Shown: positions 51,714 to 61,731, counted from the stretch's first letter. The stretch is DNA of 64,000 nucleotides from Pontibacillus salicampi (GCF_042434395.1 NZ_JBHLTP010000013.1:186001-250000), one strand, 5' to 3'. Notes: generated by a model not told the origin, from the letters alone. A program made the numbers and translations.

Positions 51714-52723
51714 TGAACCATTGGATTGACGGGGTACTGCAAAGCCCTGCAACTGGTTCTGGTTTCCTAATGCAAATGCTTCTGGTTGCTATGATGCTTA
51801 TGCTGGTCCTTGGGTTTGTGACCTTTGCTATCCTGGCTGAGCGTAAAGTGATGGGATATATGCAGCTGCGCTTTGGCCCAAACCGAGTGGGAGGACGCTT
51901 CGGATTACTCCAAACGGTAGCAGATATTATAAAGCTGCTTACGAAGGAAGATACAAGACCGAAGCTTGCAGATAAGCCGCTCTATATCATAGCGCCAGTC
52001 ATAACGTTTACGCCTGCCTTTATGGTTCTCGCGGTTATCCCATTTACGGATCGCTTCCATTTTGCCGATATTGGAGTCGGCTTATTGTATTACGTAGCCG
52101 TTTCAGGTATCTCTACAATCGGTATCATTACGGCGGGCTGGGCGTCCAATAACAAATATGCGCTCATGGGCGGTATGCGTTCGGCAGCGCAGATGATTTC
52201 CTACGAAATTCCGCTCGTAATGTCTGTCATTGGGGTCATTCTCTTTGCTGGAAGTCTTAATCTGATCGAGATTGTGGAAGCTCAATCCAACGTAGCCTAT
52301 ATATTCCTTCAACCAATTGGATTTCTAGTATTTCTCATTTGTGCGAATGCTGAGCTGAACCGTACCCCATTTGACCTTCCTGAAGCGGAATCAGAGCTCG
52401 TCGCTGGATATCATGTGGAGTATTCAGGCTTCCGCTGGGCATTTTTCATGCTGTCGGAATACGTGTATTTATTCGCTACGGCAGCACTCATTACCGTTTT
52501 GTTCCTCGGTGGCTGGAACCCGATACCCGGTCTAGCGTTTATTCCTGCTCCCTTCTGGTTTATCGGTAAATTTATGGTGATGATATTTTTCTTTATTTGG
52601 ATTCGTGTCTCTCTGCCAAGGATGAGGGTGGATCAGCTGCTCGAATTTGGATGGAAGGTTTTACTGCCTGTTGCACTAGCCAATGTGTTTCTCTCCGTCT
52701 TGATCAAGGAGATATTGTTCTAG
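51713..52723 (+). CDS. nuoH: NADH-quinone oxidoreductase subunit H
   Basis: Membrane subunit joining arms, 336 residues, about eight helices. ERKVMGYMQLRFGPNRVG and NRTPFDLPEAESELVAGY are the conserved loops facing the quinone channel. Coupled to nuoD through TGATG. Confidence 0.96.
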   Translation: MNHWIDGVLQSPATGSGFLMQMLLVAMMLMLVLGFVTFAILAERKVMGYMQLRFGPNRVGGRFGLLQTVADIIKLLTKEDTRPKLADKPLYIIAPVITFTPAFMVLAVIPFTDRFHFADIGVGLLYYVAVSGISTIGIITAGWASNNKYALMGGMRSAAQMISYEIPLVMSVIGVILFAGSLNLIEIVEAQSNVAYIFLQPIGFLVFLICANAELNRTPFDLPEAESELVAGYHVEYSGFRWAFFMLSEYVYLFATAALITVLFLGGWNPIPGLAFIPAPFWFIGKFMVMIFFFIWIRVSLPRMRVDQLLEFGWKVLLPVALANVFLSVLIKEILF

Positions 52724-52771
52724 GGAGTACGTAAGGAAGGGAAGACAGTCTTCTATAAGGGAGGAGTTACG

Positions 52772-53191
52772 ATGAAGGGGATTGGAAAAGGACTCGCCTA
52801 CACGTTGAAGAATATGTCTAAACAGAAAATGACCTATTCATATCCGGAGGAAGCGGTACCAATGCCTGATCGATTTAGAGGAATTCAGAAGTTTTTTCCG
52901 GAAAAATGTATTGTCTGTAATCAATGCGTTAATATTTGTCCGACAGATTGCATTTCCTTGACGGGCATTAAACATCCTGATCCAGAAAAGAAAGGCAAGA
53001 TAATTGATACCTATGACATCAATTTTGAAATTTGCATTTTGTGTGATTTGTGTACGGAGGTGTGTCCAACAGAAGCTATTATCATGACGAATAACTTTGA
53101 ATTAGCACAGTATTCTAGAGATGAGCTGTATAAGGATCTCGTCTATTTAGATGAAAATGATGAGCACCAGCGAGAGGAGAATAAGGCATGA
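52772..53191 (+). CDS. nuoI: NADH-quinone oxidoreductase subunit I
   Basis: Ferredoxin-like subunit with clusters N6a and N6b, 139 residues. Motifs C46-C49-C52-C56 and C88-C91-C94-C98. Start ATG behind GGGAGGAG. Overlaps nuoJ by ATGA. Confidence 0.95.
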   Translation: MKGIGKGLAYTLKNMSKQKMTYSYPEEAVPMPDRFRGIQKFFPEKCIVCNQCVNICPTDCISLTGIKHPDPEKKGKIIDTYDINFEICILCDLCTEVCPTEAIIMTNNFELAQYSRDELYKDLVYLDENDEHQREENKA

Positions 53192-53691
53192 ATGGGGAGG
53201 TAGCAGCATTTCTAATATTATCTGGGCTGGCTATCTTTGGAGCCATTCTGATGCTGAACGTTACTCGCGTTATTCACATGCTGTTGTCCCTCGTGCTGAC
53301 TTTTCTTAGCATTGCTGGCATTTATGTGCTGTTGTCTGCTGAATTTGTAGCAATGGTACAGGTGCTGATATATTCTGGTGCGATGGCGATATTGATGATG
53401 TTTGGCATTATGCTGACAAAGCACGATGATCAACAGGCGCAAAAACTGCCTGCCCGGCGCGGGATATGGCTAGGAGTGGCGTTGGCTGGCTTCTTTGTCG
53501 TGATGTACCGGCTAATTGAGAGAATTGCTGTTACCCCAGGGAGTGAAGCACTTCATGTAAGAAATACGGAGCAAATAGGTATAGCTCTCTATTCGCATTA
53601 CATCATTCCTTTTGAGCTTATGTCGATTGTCCTGCTGGTTGCTTTAATCGGTGCTATCGTCCTTGCTAGAAAGGAAGAGGATGTAACATGA
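53188..53691 (+). CDS. nuoJ: NADH-quinone oxidoreductase subunit J
   Basis: Membrane subunit with five helices, 167 residues. Contains the conserved VMVQVLIYSGAMAILMMF region (EFVAMVQVLIYSGAMA). ATGA overlaps at both ends with nuoI and nuoK. Confidence 0.93.
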   Translation: MNGEVAAFLILSGLAIFGAILMLNVTRVIHMLLSLVLTFLSIAGIYVLLSAEFVAMVQVLIYSGAMAILMMFGIMLTKHDDQQAQKLPARRGIWLGVALAGFFVVMYRLIERIAVTPGSEALHVRNTEQIGIALYSHYIIPFELMSIVLLVALIGAIVLARKEEDVT

Positions 53692-53993
53692 CCATTCATG
53701 CTTATTTGATGCTGGCAGTTGTATTGTTTAGTATCGGTTTATTTGGTGCATTGACGAAACGGAACATGGTCATTGTTCTTATTTCCATAGAGTTAATGCT
53801 GAATGCAGTCAATATTAATCTAGTGGCCTTCAGCAAGCTTGGTCCGTACCCGGCTATTACAGGGCAGGTATTTTCGTTATTTACCATTACGCTTGCGGCA
53901 GCAGAGGCGGCTGTCGGCATTGCCATATTACTCGCATTATATCGAAATAAAAAGACGGTCCAAATCGATGAAATGGCTGATTTAAAAGGATGA
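53688..53993 (+). CDS. nuoK: NADH-quinone oxidoreductase subunit K
   Basis: Three-helix membrane subunit, 101 residues. The conserved Glu lies in LISIELMLNAVNINLV, and the second in AAAEAAVGIAIL. Overlaps nuoJ by 4 bases. Confidence 0.95.
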   Translation: MTIHAYLMLAVVLFSIGLFGALTKRNMVIVLISIELMLNAVNINLVAFSKLGPYPAITGQVFSLFTITLAAAEAAVGIAILLALYRNKKTVQIDEMADLKG

Positions 53994-54030
53994 GGACTGC
54001 AGATTTGATGTATAGAAGGGACTGTTATAG

Positions 54031-55902
54031 ATGGTAGCAATGGCGTGGATTGTCCCTCTTCTGCCTTTATGTACCTTTGTACTGTGCATTCTCCTGCAAC
54101 GAAGCAAAGCTCATCAGTGGGCTGGTCTTCTCGGAAGCTTCATGTCCGGGGCAGCCTTTGTGCTATCTCTTTGGTTGATGCTCGTTCAGTGGCAGGGAGG
54201 AAGTGCATCCTGGCAGTGGGAGTGGCTTGCTGTCGGAGAAGCATCCTTTACAGTTGGGTATCTTATCAACCCCTTGAACGTTTGGATGCTTGTCATCGTG
54301 TCGCTCGTATCGTTTTTAGTTCATGTGTATTCGTTGACGTATATGAAAGCAGACGAACGGAGAGGCGTTTATTTTTCTTATTTGGGCTTGTTCACCGCGT
54401 GTATGCTTGCTCTGGTGATGTCTTCTAATCTGCTGCAGTTTTATATGCTTTGGGAGCTAGTAGGGTTAGGATCTTTTCTGTTAATTGGCTTTCATTATGA
54501 AAAACACGCAGCCCGGGCCGCTGCTAAAAAAGCATTTATCATGACCAGAATTGGCGACGTAGCATTGCTTGTTGGAATGGTGTTGTTGTATTGGCAAATT
54601 GGCAGCCTGGAAATGGCGACTATATTCCAAGGGATAGAGAACGGAGAAATCTCTGAAAGAATGATAACCTGGACAGCGATTTTACTATTTATCGGTGCCA
54701 TGGGGAAATCAGGTCAGTTTCCGCTCCACACCTGGCTGCCAGATGCGATGGAAGGTCCAACTCCTGTTTCCGCTTTGATCCATGCGGCAACTATGGTAGC
54801 AGCTGGAGTATATCTAGTAGCTGCCATGTATCCTTTATTTCAGGCAAGTGAGGCTGCACTTCAGGTGGTGGCCGTTGTTGGTGGGGTGACAGCTCTGTTT
54901 GCAGCCGTTGTCGCTACCGTCCAACAGGATATCAAACGGGTTCTCGCCTACTCGACTATATCGCAGCTTGGCTATATGATGCTTGCTCTAGGCTGTGCTG
55001 GTTATGTGGCAGGAGTGTTTCACTTAACAACCCACGCCTTCTTTAAAGCGTTACTATTCCTTGCGGCAGGCAGTGTTATTCATGTAGTAGGGAGCAACCG
55101 ATTAGAAGAAATGGGAGGCTTGTGGGGAAGGTTAAAAGGCACGGGCATATTATTTCTAATCGGCACCCTGGCTATTACAGGAGTACCTTTGCTTTCTGGT
55201 TTCTTTAGCAAGGAGGAAATGTTGCTTGTAACCTATGGAGAGGGCCAATATGGATTATTCGCAGCTGCTTTGCTAACGGCCTTTTTGACAGCCTTCTATA
55301 TGTTCCGCTTGTTTTTCCTGATCTTCTTCGGAGGAAAGGCGAAGCTTGCGGTTGTAAAAGGAGCTCATAAAGCATCATTGCCTATGCTTGTACCGATGGT
55401 AGTACTTGGGGTATTGGCTGCTGGAGCGGGCTATATCAATACTTCCTGGTTTGGCACCTTTCTAAGCGACTGGTTATTAAAGAACCCATTAATAGAGGAG
55501 AGTCACGCCGAGGGGGCCATTTGGATAATGGGAGTTACCATTTTCATGACCTTGCTTGGTTTTATGCTAGCTTATCGATTCTACCAAACAGATTCGACTG
55601 GAGCCTTTTGGTTAGCAACAGCATTCCCTGGCACCCATGAAGCGATGAGGAAAGGGTTCTTTATAGATAGCTTCTATAAGAACACCTTTGTATTAGGGGC
55701 TCGGTCCCTTGGTATCATCGGCAATTGGACGGAAGTGTATGTTATTAACGGCATTGTTCGTTTTATTTTCTCGGGCGTTACGCTCTTATCTCGAACTGGA
55801 TCAGCATTCCAGAACGGACAAGTACAGCGATATGGAGCTGTGGCTGCAATTGGACTTGTTGTGCTGGTTGTCTGTGTACTGGTCAAGGGGAGGTATTTAT
55901 AA
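54031..55902 (+). CDS. nuoL: NADH-quinone oxidoreductase subunit L
   Basis: Antiporter-like proton-pumping subunit with the long lateral helix, 623 residues. WELVGLGSFLLIGFHYE, GKSGQFPLHTWLPDAMEGPTP-type motif and AYSTISQLGYM are conserved. Start ATG at 54031, 10 nt after AAGGG; ATG at 54040 is an alternative. NuoM starts immediately after the stop. Confidence 0.95.
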   Translation: MVAMAWIVPLLPLCTFVLCILLQRSKAHQWAGLLGSFMSGAAFVLSLWLMLVQWQGGSASWQWEWLAVGEASFTVGYLINPLNVWMLVIVSLVSFLVHVYSLTYMKADERRGVYFSYLGLFTACMLALVMSSNLLQFYMLWELVGLGSFLLIGFHYEKHAARAAAKKAFIMTRIGDVALLVGMVLLYWQIGSLEMATIFQGIENGEISERMITWTAILLFIGAMGKSGQFPLHTWLPDAMEGPTPVSALIHAATMVAAGVYLVAAMYPLFQASEAALQVVAVVGGVTALFAAVVATVQQDIKRVLAYSTISQLGYMMLALGCAGYVAGVFHLTTHAFFKALLFLAAGSVIHVVGSNRLEEMGGLWGRLKGTGILFLIGTLAITGVPLLSGFFSKEEMLLVTYGEGQYGLFAAALLTAFLTAFYMFRLFFLIFFGGKAKLAVVKGAHKASLPMLVPMVVLGVLAAGAGYINTSWFGTFLSDWLLKNPLIEESHAEGAIWIMGVTIFMTLLGFMLAYRFYQTDSTGAFWLATAFPGTHEAMRKGFFIDSFYKNTFVLGARSLGIIGNWTEVYVINGIVRFIFSGVTLLSRTGSAFQNGQVQRYGAVAAIGLVVLVVCVLVKGRYL

Positions 55903-57360
55903 ATGACACTTCTTACCTTACTCATTTGTTCGCCACTATTCGTTATCCTGCTACTTTCGTTTCTTTCTTCAGCACCGACCCATACGAAAAAAACGGCCGT
56001 TATTCTTGGCTCGATTATTCCAGTATTATTGTCCTTTTGGGTGTGGAAGGAATTTAGAAGTGGGGAAACATTATGGTTTAGTTCTGAATGGATTACATTT
56101 GGAGCAGAGCCTTCCTTTACTATCTCCTTTGACATTGCGGTAAATGGTTTTTCGGTACTTATGCTTGTGTTGACTACCGTGCTTACCTGCTTATCCCTCA
56201 TGACGGCAGCTTTGCAAGTGACGGAGAAATTCCTGCATTATGCCATGCTCACCTTTGCCTTGGAGTTAGGTGTCATCGGTGTATTTGCGGCTCAGAATCT
56301 TGTACTGTTCTTTATTTTCTTAGAAGTCACTCTGCTGCCGATGTTTCTGCTAATTGCTAAGTGGGGAGGAGCCCACAAGGAGAAAGCAGCATACAGCTAT
56401 TTACTGTATAACGGTATCGGTTCAGCGTTTCTTCTCCTGAGCATTACGCTCGTTCTTGCTCAAGCTGGTACCACTAGCTACGATGTGTTGAAGGTGACCT
56501 CTCTTGAGCCAGGAACGGAGCTGCTCGTTCTTTGTTTCATGCTGATTGCCTTTGCTGTCAAGCTTCCGATAGTTCCTCTTCATACGTGGATGGTCAGAGT
56601 ACATGTAGAAGCACCTCCAGCTTTAGTAATGATTCATGCAGGAGTGCTGCTCAAAATAGCGGCTTATGGGCTGGTTCAATTCGGTATTGGACTATTTCCG
56701 ACATCCTTTGACAAAATTGCGCTCATTCTCGCCATCTTAGGATTAGTAAACGTGCTATATGGGGCTTTGATTGCTTTCGTGCAAAAGGAGATCAGAGCTG
56801 TGTTCGCCTATTCCAGCATATCGCATATGGGACTTGTTCTCCTAGGGGCGGCGGTTATGAATGAAGCAGGTGTACAGGGGGCGATCTTTCACTCTATATC
56901 CCATGGTCTGATCGCAGCACTTGTATTTTTCCTGATTGGGACATTGCTAAAAAGAACAGGAACGACACAACTACAACATCTAAGTGGATTGGCAAGGTCA
57001 ATGCCATTATTTGCTGGTGTATTTCTTGCAGCCGGGCTTGCTTCGTTAGGCTTACCTGGTATGAGTGGTTTTGTAGGAGAATTTATGACATTTCTCGGTG
57101 TATTTAAAGATATGCCTGTTTTAGGCGGTATTGGTGTGATTGGCATTATCTTAGCTGCTGTCTATATTCTTCGGGTAGTGCTTGACGTCACTTTTGGAAA
57201 GGACTCAAGCAACATAGCTACAGCGGATTTACAGCATGGGGAGTGGGTGCCAGTGACGGTGTTATTGGCGGGCATACTTCTTATGGGACTCATCCCAGAT
57301 GTAGTAACAGGTCAGCTGGATCCCGTCTTGAAAGCTATCTTCATAAGGATAGGAGGGTAA
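55903..57360 (+). CDS. nuoM: NADH-quinone oxidoreductase subunit M
   Basis: Second antiporter-like subunit, 485 residues, about fourteen helices. FLEVTLLPMFLLIAKWGG, KLPIVPLHTWMVRVHVEAP and AYSSISHMGLV are conserved. ATG directly follows the nuoL stop, ribosome site AGGGGAGG lies in nuoL. Confidence 0.94.
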   Translation: MTLLTLLICSPLFVILLLSFLSSAPTHTKKTAVILGSIIPVLLSFWVWKEFRSGETLWFSSEWITFGAEPSFTISFDIAVNGFSVLMLVLTTVLTCLSLMTAALQVTEKFLHYAMLTFALELGVIGVFAAQNLVLFFIFLEVTLLPMFLLIAKWGGAHKEKAAYSYLLYNGIGSAFLLLSITLVLAQAGTTSYDVLKVTSLEPGTELLVLCFMLIAFAVKLPIVPLHTWMVRVHVEAPPALVMIHAGVLLKIAAYGLVQFGIGLFPTSFDKIALILAILGLVNVLYGALIAFVQKEIRAVFAYSSISHMGLVLLGAAVMNEAGVQGAIFHSISHGLIAALVFFLIGTLLKRTGTTQLQHLSGLARSMPLFAGVFLAAGLASLGLPGMSGFVGEFMTFLGVFKDMPVLGGIGVIGIILAAVYILRVVLDVTFGKDSSNIATADLQHGEWVPVTVLLAGILLMGLIPDVVTGQLDPVLKAIFIRIGG

Positions 57361-57364
57361 AGTT

Positions 57365-58873
57365 ATGGATATGGAGACACTGCTTCAATATGATTGGGGA
57401 AGGATGGCGCCGGAATTCACAATACTTCTGACTGCCACCCTTCTCTCCCTCATCGATTTATGCCTGCCAAAGCGAACAGAACGAAAAGGCCTTTTTATTC
57501 TCGGTCTGGCAGGAATTGTGATTGCTTTATTGTTTCTCATCAATCAAATACATTTAGAGCCAACTCTCATACTCATGGATACGTATCGATTTGATGGGTT
57601 GGCTGTCAGCTTTAAGTTTATATTGTTAGTTGGTGCATTATTAACTATGATGCTTGCAATGGGAAATAAAATGGTCAATCAGGGGGAGTATGTCTATCTG
57701 ATGCTCACTGCCTTACTGGGGGCGATGATGATGGCATCTAGTGCAGACCTCATCACGTTAATAGTAGGCTTAGAGCTGCTGTCCATTTCTTCTTATATAT
57801 TGGTAGGCCTTCAGCGAAGATCGCAAAAGGCAAATGAGGGCGCGATGAAATATGTGGTGCAGGGCGGTATTGCCTCCAGTATTTTATTATTTGGGTTCAG
57901 TTACCTGTACGGGTTGACTGGCAGTACTCAATTAAGTGTTATTTCCGAATTGCTGCCTTCGGTAATCCGAAGTGACGTTCAGGGTCTTCTAGTGGTTGCC
58001 TTGGTATTCATCTTTACAGGCATAGCGTTTAAACTAGCTGTTGTTCCATTTTCGATGTGGGCACCAGATGTATATGAAGGGGCACCTGTTCCGATTGCAG
58101 CATTCCTAAGCGGGGTTTCCAAGGCGGCTGGGTTCGTTTTGCTTCTGCGTCTTTCCTCAAGCATATTTACCATAACAGAGCTAGAGCCAATGGTAAGCGC
58201 ATTGCTTCCTTGGTTAGCTGTCGGGGCAGCTGTAACGATGATGGTAGGAAATGTAGTGGCGTTACGCCAAACCAATATAAAACGACTACTAGCCTATTCC
58301 AGCATTGCCCACGCAGGATATTTACTTGTCCCTGTCGTATCTTTTTCGCCCCTAACTGTCGAGAATATGTGGTTTTACCTCCTTGTCTATTTGTTTATGA
58401 CAATCGGTGCGTTTGCTATTGTGTATATTCTTTCCGAACAGCATGAGACAGAGGGAAGGGATATCTTCAAGGGACTATACAGTAGATCGCCGTTTTTAGC
58501 AATCGCCATGACCATTATCCTCTTATCGTTAGCCGGGATTCCAGGTACTGCTGGGTTTTTCGCGAAATTGCATCTTATATTAGGTGCGTTTAGTGGTACT
58601 TCGGTTGAGCTCGCTCTAGTCATCGTTATGGTACTTACGACTATCCTTTCCTATATCTATTATTTTGGGATAATTGCCCACATGTTCCTTAGGAAAAATC
58701 CATTTTCATTTAATGAAATCCACATTCCTGCGTATTGTATCCCGTTAATAACAAGCTGCGTAATGGTTATAGTAGTACTAGGGGTCCTCCCGAACATTGC
58801 CCTAGATTTCTACCATAATCATGTTGATTTTGTAAATTTAACAAAGGGTTTATGGAATGGGGTTATAAAGTAA
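57365..58873 (+). CDS. nuoN: NADH-quinone oxidoreductase subunit N
   Basis: Third antiporter-like subunit, 502 residues. GLELLSISSYILVGLQR, AVVPFSMWAPDVYEGAPVP and AYSSIAHAGYLLVP are conserved. Last gene of the operon, followed by a terminator. No nuoE, nuoF or nuoG follows or precedes. Confidence 0.94.
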   Translation: MDMETLLQYDWGRMAPEFTILLTATLLSLIDLCLPKRTERKGLFILGLAGIVIALLFLINQIHLEPTLILMDTYRFDGLAVSFKFILLVGALLTMMLAMGNKMVNQGEYVYLMLTALLGAMMMASSADLITLIVGLELLSISSYILVGLQRRSQKANEGAMKYVVQGGIASSILLFGFSYLYGLTGSTQLSVISELLPSVIRSDVQGLLVVALVFIFTGIAFKLAVVPFSMWAPDVYEGAPVPIAAFLSGVSKAAGFVLLLRLSSSIFTITELEPMVSALLPWLAVGAAVTMMVGNVVALRQTNIKRLLAYSSIAHAGYLLVPVVSFSPLTVENMWFYLLVYLFMTIGAFAIVYILSEQHETEGRDIFKGLYSRSPFLAIAMTIILLSLAGIPGTAGFFAKLHLILGAFSGTSVELALVIVMVLTTILSYIYYFGIIAHMFLRKNPFSFNEIHIPAYCIPLITSCVMVIVVLGVLPNIALDFYHNHVDFVNLTKGLWNGVIK

Positions 58874-58883
58874 GATAAGATGA

Positions 58884-58912
58884 GGATGAGTCAGACGACT
58901 GATCCTTTTTTT
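58884..58912 (+). terminator. Terminator of the nuo operon
   Basis: GGATGAGTC/GACTGATCC stem with one G-G mismatch, 4-nt loop, seven T residues. Confidence 0.82.
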
Positions 58913-59151
58913 ATGTCTAATAATGCCTTTTTAGGAGTTGTGGGTTTAAGGACCCGACAAAAAAGGTAATGGGTAACATATCACACCGCCTGGTTTGACA
59001 TACGCGGGCTGCCGTGTCAAAGTTTTACTAGTGAACTTTGTCGTTATTTCCCCGGCAATAATGTGTAATAATGACATATTTCCGATTAGGAAACATGATA
59101 ATGTCGATAGTTATGCCGGCTGACCAGTTAATAGAAAGGTGTGAGTATCTC

Positions 59152-59382
59152 ATGGCAGATGTAGGTTTTCAATCTTTAACCAACATGATTTCCCATATTG
59201 TATTTATTGCTATTACGTGGAGGCTGCTCCAATCCATTAATTTGGACGGACTCATAAAAAAAGGTAAAGTATTTGAAGCAAGATTATTACTCATATTTCT
59301 GACCATTACAATAGGAACGGCGGTAAGTAATTTCTTTTTGGATTACTTACAATGGTCTAAGAATCTACACTTCTTATTATGA
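59152..59382 (+). CDS. ywzB: DUF1146 membrane protein YwzB
   Basis: Small conserved membrane protein, 76 residues, two helices (about 9-28 and 45-65). INLDGLIKKGKVFEARLLL and SNFFLDYLQW match YwzB of B. subtilis as I recall it, which lies at the same place between the atp region and ywmB. The ATG at 59152 follows AAAGGTG; a longer frame from 59071 is rejected. Upstream a TTTGACA/TGTCAAA palindrome lies at 58994-59021. Confidence 0.88.
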   Translation: MADVGFQSLTNMISHIVFIAITWRLLQSINLDGLIKKGKVFEARLLLIFLTITIGTAVSNFFLDYLQWSKNLHFLL

Positions 59383-59524
59383 TTTTTATGCTAGTTATCC
59401 ATCAACAGCAGTAGCCCCTTCTGCTGCTGAATATGTCGAAACTATTAGGGGTCTTTTAGTGTATGTATTCCTCCTTTCCTGACGATAATGGTATTATGAT
59501 TTTTTCCAAGGGAGAGGGATTAAT

Positions 59525-60244
59525 TTGAAACACTTTTCTATCATTGTAGTAATACTATTGTGTATCCAGCCGCAATTGTTCCAGACAGCTCAAGCGGTTG
59601 ACGGGGACGAGTTTCTGCCGCTGGAAGATATGCTTACATTTGCTGAAGACTACGAGCTGAACGTTTCAGAGTGGTCTCTTCAAATGAAGCGGCAAATAAA
59701 GCCGGAAGAGGTTCCACACTATGTGGAAGCTTTACGAGATCGATATCCCGATATACAGAAGGATGAATCTTCCAAAAGAGTACGTCTTGTCCTTTCCAAC
59801 CACCATAAAAATGATATGATTATCGAATCTTTTATTATCCTTTTAGCGAAGGATACGCACTCATATGCTGAAGTAGTATATAACGTTACCGGGGAAAACA
59901 CCGAATTGTCGACAATAAGTGACTTTTTTCCTAGGTTTCAAGCGGTGAAAACTGGTGTTTTTCAAGAAAATACCACAATATTCACTTGTGTGAAAACGGA
60001 TTACAATGGTATGATAGATGGTGTTTTGTTACTCGAAGAATTCAGTAATAGAGTAAAAATGAAAGAACTGCAAACACTAAACGAAGAAGATTTTATTTCA
60101 GTTACCGGATATAGTAGCCAATGGACCCAGGCGATACCTTATGAGAATGGGACTGCAGCGAACGCTCAAATTGCGCTTCGAGAAGGATTGGGCGCAAAGA
60201 CAACCCTTACATTTGGAACGCCGATAATAACGAGTGAATATTAA
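59525..60244 (+). CDS. ywmB: YwmB family secreted protein (DUF1779)
   Basis: Conserved protein of unknown function, 239 residues with a signal peptide (about 1-24, ending TAQA-VDG). The rest is alpha/beta, with WSLQMKRQIKPEEV and the C-terminal GLGAKTTLTFGTPIITSEY. It resembles TATA-binding-like YwmB. Start TTG follows AGGGAGAGGG. It lies before murAA as in B. subtilis. A TGTCGAA heptamer is found about 85 bp upstream. Confidence 0.85.
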   Translation: MKHFSIIVVILLCIQPQLFQTAQAVDGDEFLPLEDMLTFAEDYELNVSEWSLQMKRQIKPEEVPHYVEALRDRYPDIQKDESSKRVRLVLSNHHKNDMIIESFIILLAKDTHSYAEVVYNVTGENTELSTISDFFPRFQAVKTGVFQENTTIFTCVKTDYNGMIDGVLLLEEFSNRVKMKELQTLNEEDFISVTGYSSQWTQAIPYENGTAANAQIALREGLGAKTTLTFGTPIITSEY

Positions 60245-60276
60245 TATAGAGAAAATGGACGCGGAGGGGAATGACC

Positions 60277-61602
60277 TTGGAAAAAATCATCGTCCGCGGT
60301 GGCAATCAGTTAACAGGCACCGTTAAGGTAGAAGGTGCAAAGAATGCTGTTCTGCCTGTCATCGCAGCAAGCCTAATAGCTAGTGAAGGTAAAAGCATCC
60401 TGCATGAAGTACCCGCTCTCGCTGATGTAAACACAATAAGTGAAGTATTAAGATATATGAATGCTGATGTAGACATTAATCAGAATACGGTAACTATTGA
60501 TGCGTCAAGAGAGCTGACAACAGAAGCACCATTTGAATACGTTCGTAAGATGAGAGCATCTGTCCTTGTTTTAGGACCATTACTTGCTCGTTACGGACAC
60601 GCAAAGGTTGCGCTGCCTGGTGGTTGTGCAATTGGATCCAGACCGATTGATCAACACCTGAAAGGCTTTGAAGCAATGGGTGCTAAGATTAATGTAGGTA
60701 ATGGATTTATTGAAGCCTACACAGAAGAGGGTCGCCGATTACAAGGCGCTCGTATATACTTTGATGTACCAAGCGTTGGAGCAACTGAAAACGTTATGAT
60801 GGCAGCAGCACTAGCAGAAGGAAAGACAGTCCTTGAAAACTGTGCAAAAGAGCCTGAAATCGTTGACCTTGCTAACTATCTAAACAAGATGGGTGCAAAA
60901 GTAGTAGGGGCAGGAACTGAAACAATCCGCATTACTGGAGCGGAGAAATTAATTGGAGCAGAACACACTATAATTCCAGACCGTATTGAAGCGGGTACCT
61001 TTATGGTAGCAGCAGCAATTACGGAAGGAAATGTGCTCGTAAAAGGAGCAGAACAAGAACACCTTCGATCTCTAATGGCCAAGATGCAAGAAATGGGCGT
61101 TACGATTGAAGAGGAAGAAGAAGGGTTGCGTGTAATTGGACCGAAAGAACTGAAAGCAGTCGATATTAAGACAATGCCGCACCCAGGTTTCCCAACTGAC
61201 ATGCAATCACAAATGATGGCCCTGATGCTTCGTGCACAAGGCACAAGTGTTATTACGGAAACTGTTTTTGAAAACCGCTTTATGCACGTTGAGGAATTCC
61301 GTCGTATGAATGCTCATCTGAAAATTGAAGGTCGCTCTGTTATTGTGGAAGGTCCTTCCGATTTACAAGGAGCAGAGGTAGCAGCAACGGATCTTCGTGC
61401 AGGAGCAGCGCTCATTGTAGCTGGATTAGTTGCAGATGGATATACTCGTGTGACAGAACTAAAACACCTGGATCGCGGCTATGTTAACTTCGCAGAGAAA
61501 CTAAAAGAGCTAGGCGCAGATGTGGAAAGAATTAATGAACCAGCTGCGGAAGATGTTGGACCGACAACAGATGTAGATCTGAAATCTTCCCTATCCTCAT
61601 AA
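60277..61602 (+). CDS. murAA: UDP-N-acetylglucosamine 1-carboxyvinyltransferase 1
   Basis: Major MurA, first committed enzyme of peptidoglycan synthesis, 441 residues. K22-N23, PEP-adduct and fosfomycin-target C117 in LPGGCAIGSRPID, and HPGFPTDMQSQMMAL are present. The start is TTG at 60277, 7 nt after GGAGGGG; the ATG at 60271 is one base from that site and is rejected. Very similar to MurAA of B. subtilis, and the partner of murAB at 18439. Ends with an acidic low-complexity tail. Confidence 0.96.
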   Translation: MEKIIVRGGNQLTGTVKVEGAKNAVLPVIAASLIASEGKSILHEVPALADVNTISEVLRYMNADVDINQNTVTIDASRELTTEAPFEYVRKMRASVLVLGPLLARYGHAKVALPGGCAIGSRPIDQHLKGFEAMGAKINVGNGFIEAYTEEGRRLQGARIYFDVPSVGATENVMMAAALAEGKTVLENCAKEPEIVDLANYLNKMGAKVVGAGTETIRITGAEKLIGAEHTIIPDRIEAGTFMVAAAITEGNVLVKGAEQEHLRSLMAKMQEMGVTIEEEEEGLRVIGPKELKAVDIKTMPHPGFPTDMQSQMMALMLRAQGTSVITETVFENRFMHVEEFRRMNAHLKIEGRSVIVEGPSDLQGAEVAATDLRAGAALIVAGLVADGYTRVTELKHLDRGYVNFAEKLKELGADVERINEPAAEDVGPTTDVDLKSSLSS

Positions 61603-61731
61603 GCAGGAACCCAAACGACTTCTCGATATGGAGAAGTCGTTTTTTTTATGGAATTTGTCTATAGTAGCTGTTGTCAGCCAGGCTGCTGCTAACCCCAATG
61701 CGGAAGTGAATGGTCCTAATGTAAATAACAC
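61597..61731 (-). CDS. Doubtful small membrane peptide on the minus strand
   Basis: A 44-codon frame starting GTG, 9-10 nt after GGGGG on the minus strand. The N-terminal part is hydrophobic (GPFTSALGLAAAWLTTATI), the rest basic. It overlaps the murAA stop and its terminator, which argues against it. It follows the next minus-strand frame by 13 bases. No family recognised. Confidence 0.25.
   Translation of the reverse strand: MLFTLGPFTSALGLAAAWLTTATIDKFHKKNDFSISRSRLGSCL
61614..61648 (+). terminator. Terminator of murAA
   Basis: Perfect 11-bp stem AACGACTTCTC/GAGAAGTCGTT, 6-nt loop, eight T residues. Confidence 0.93.
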
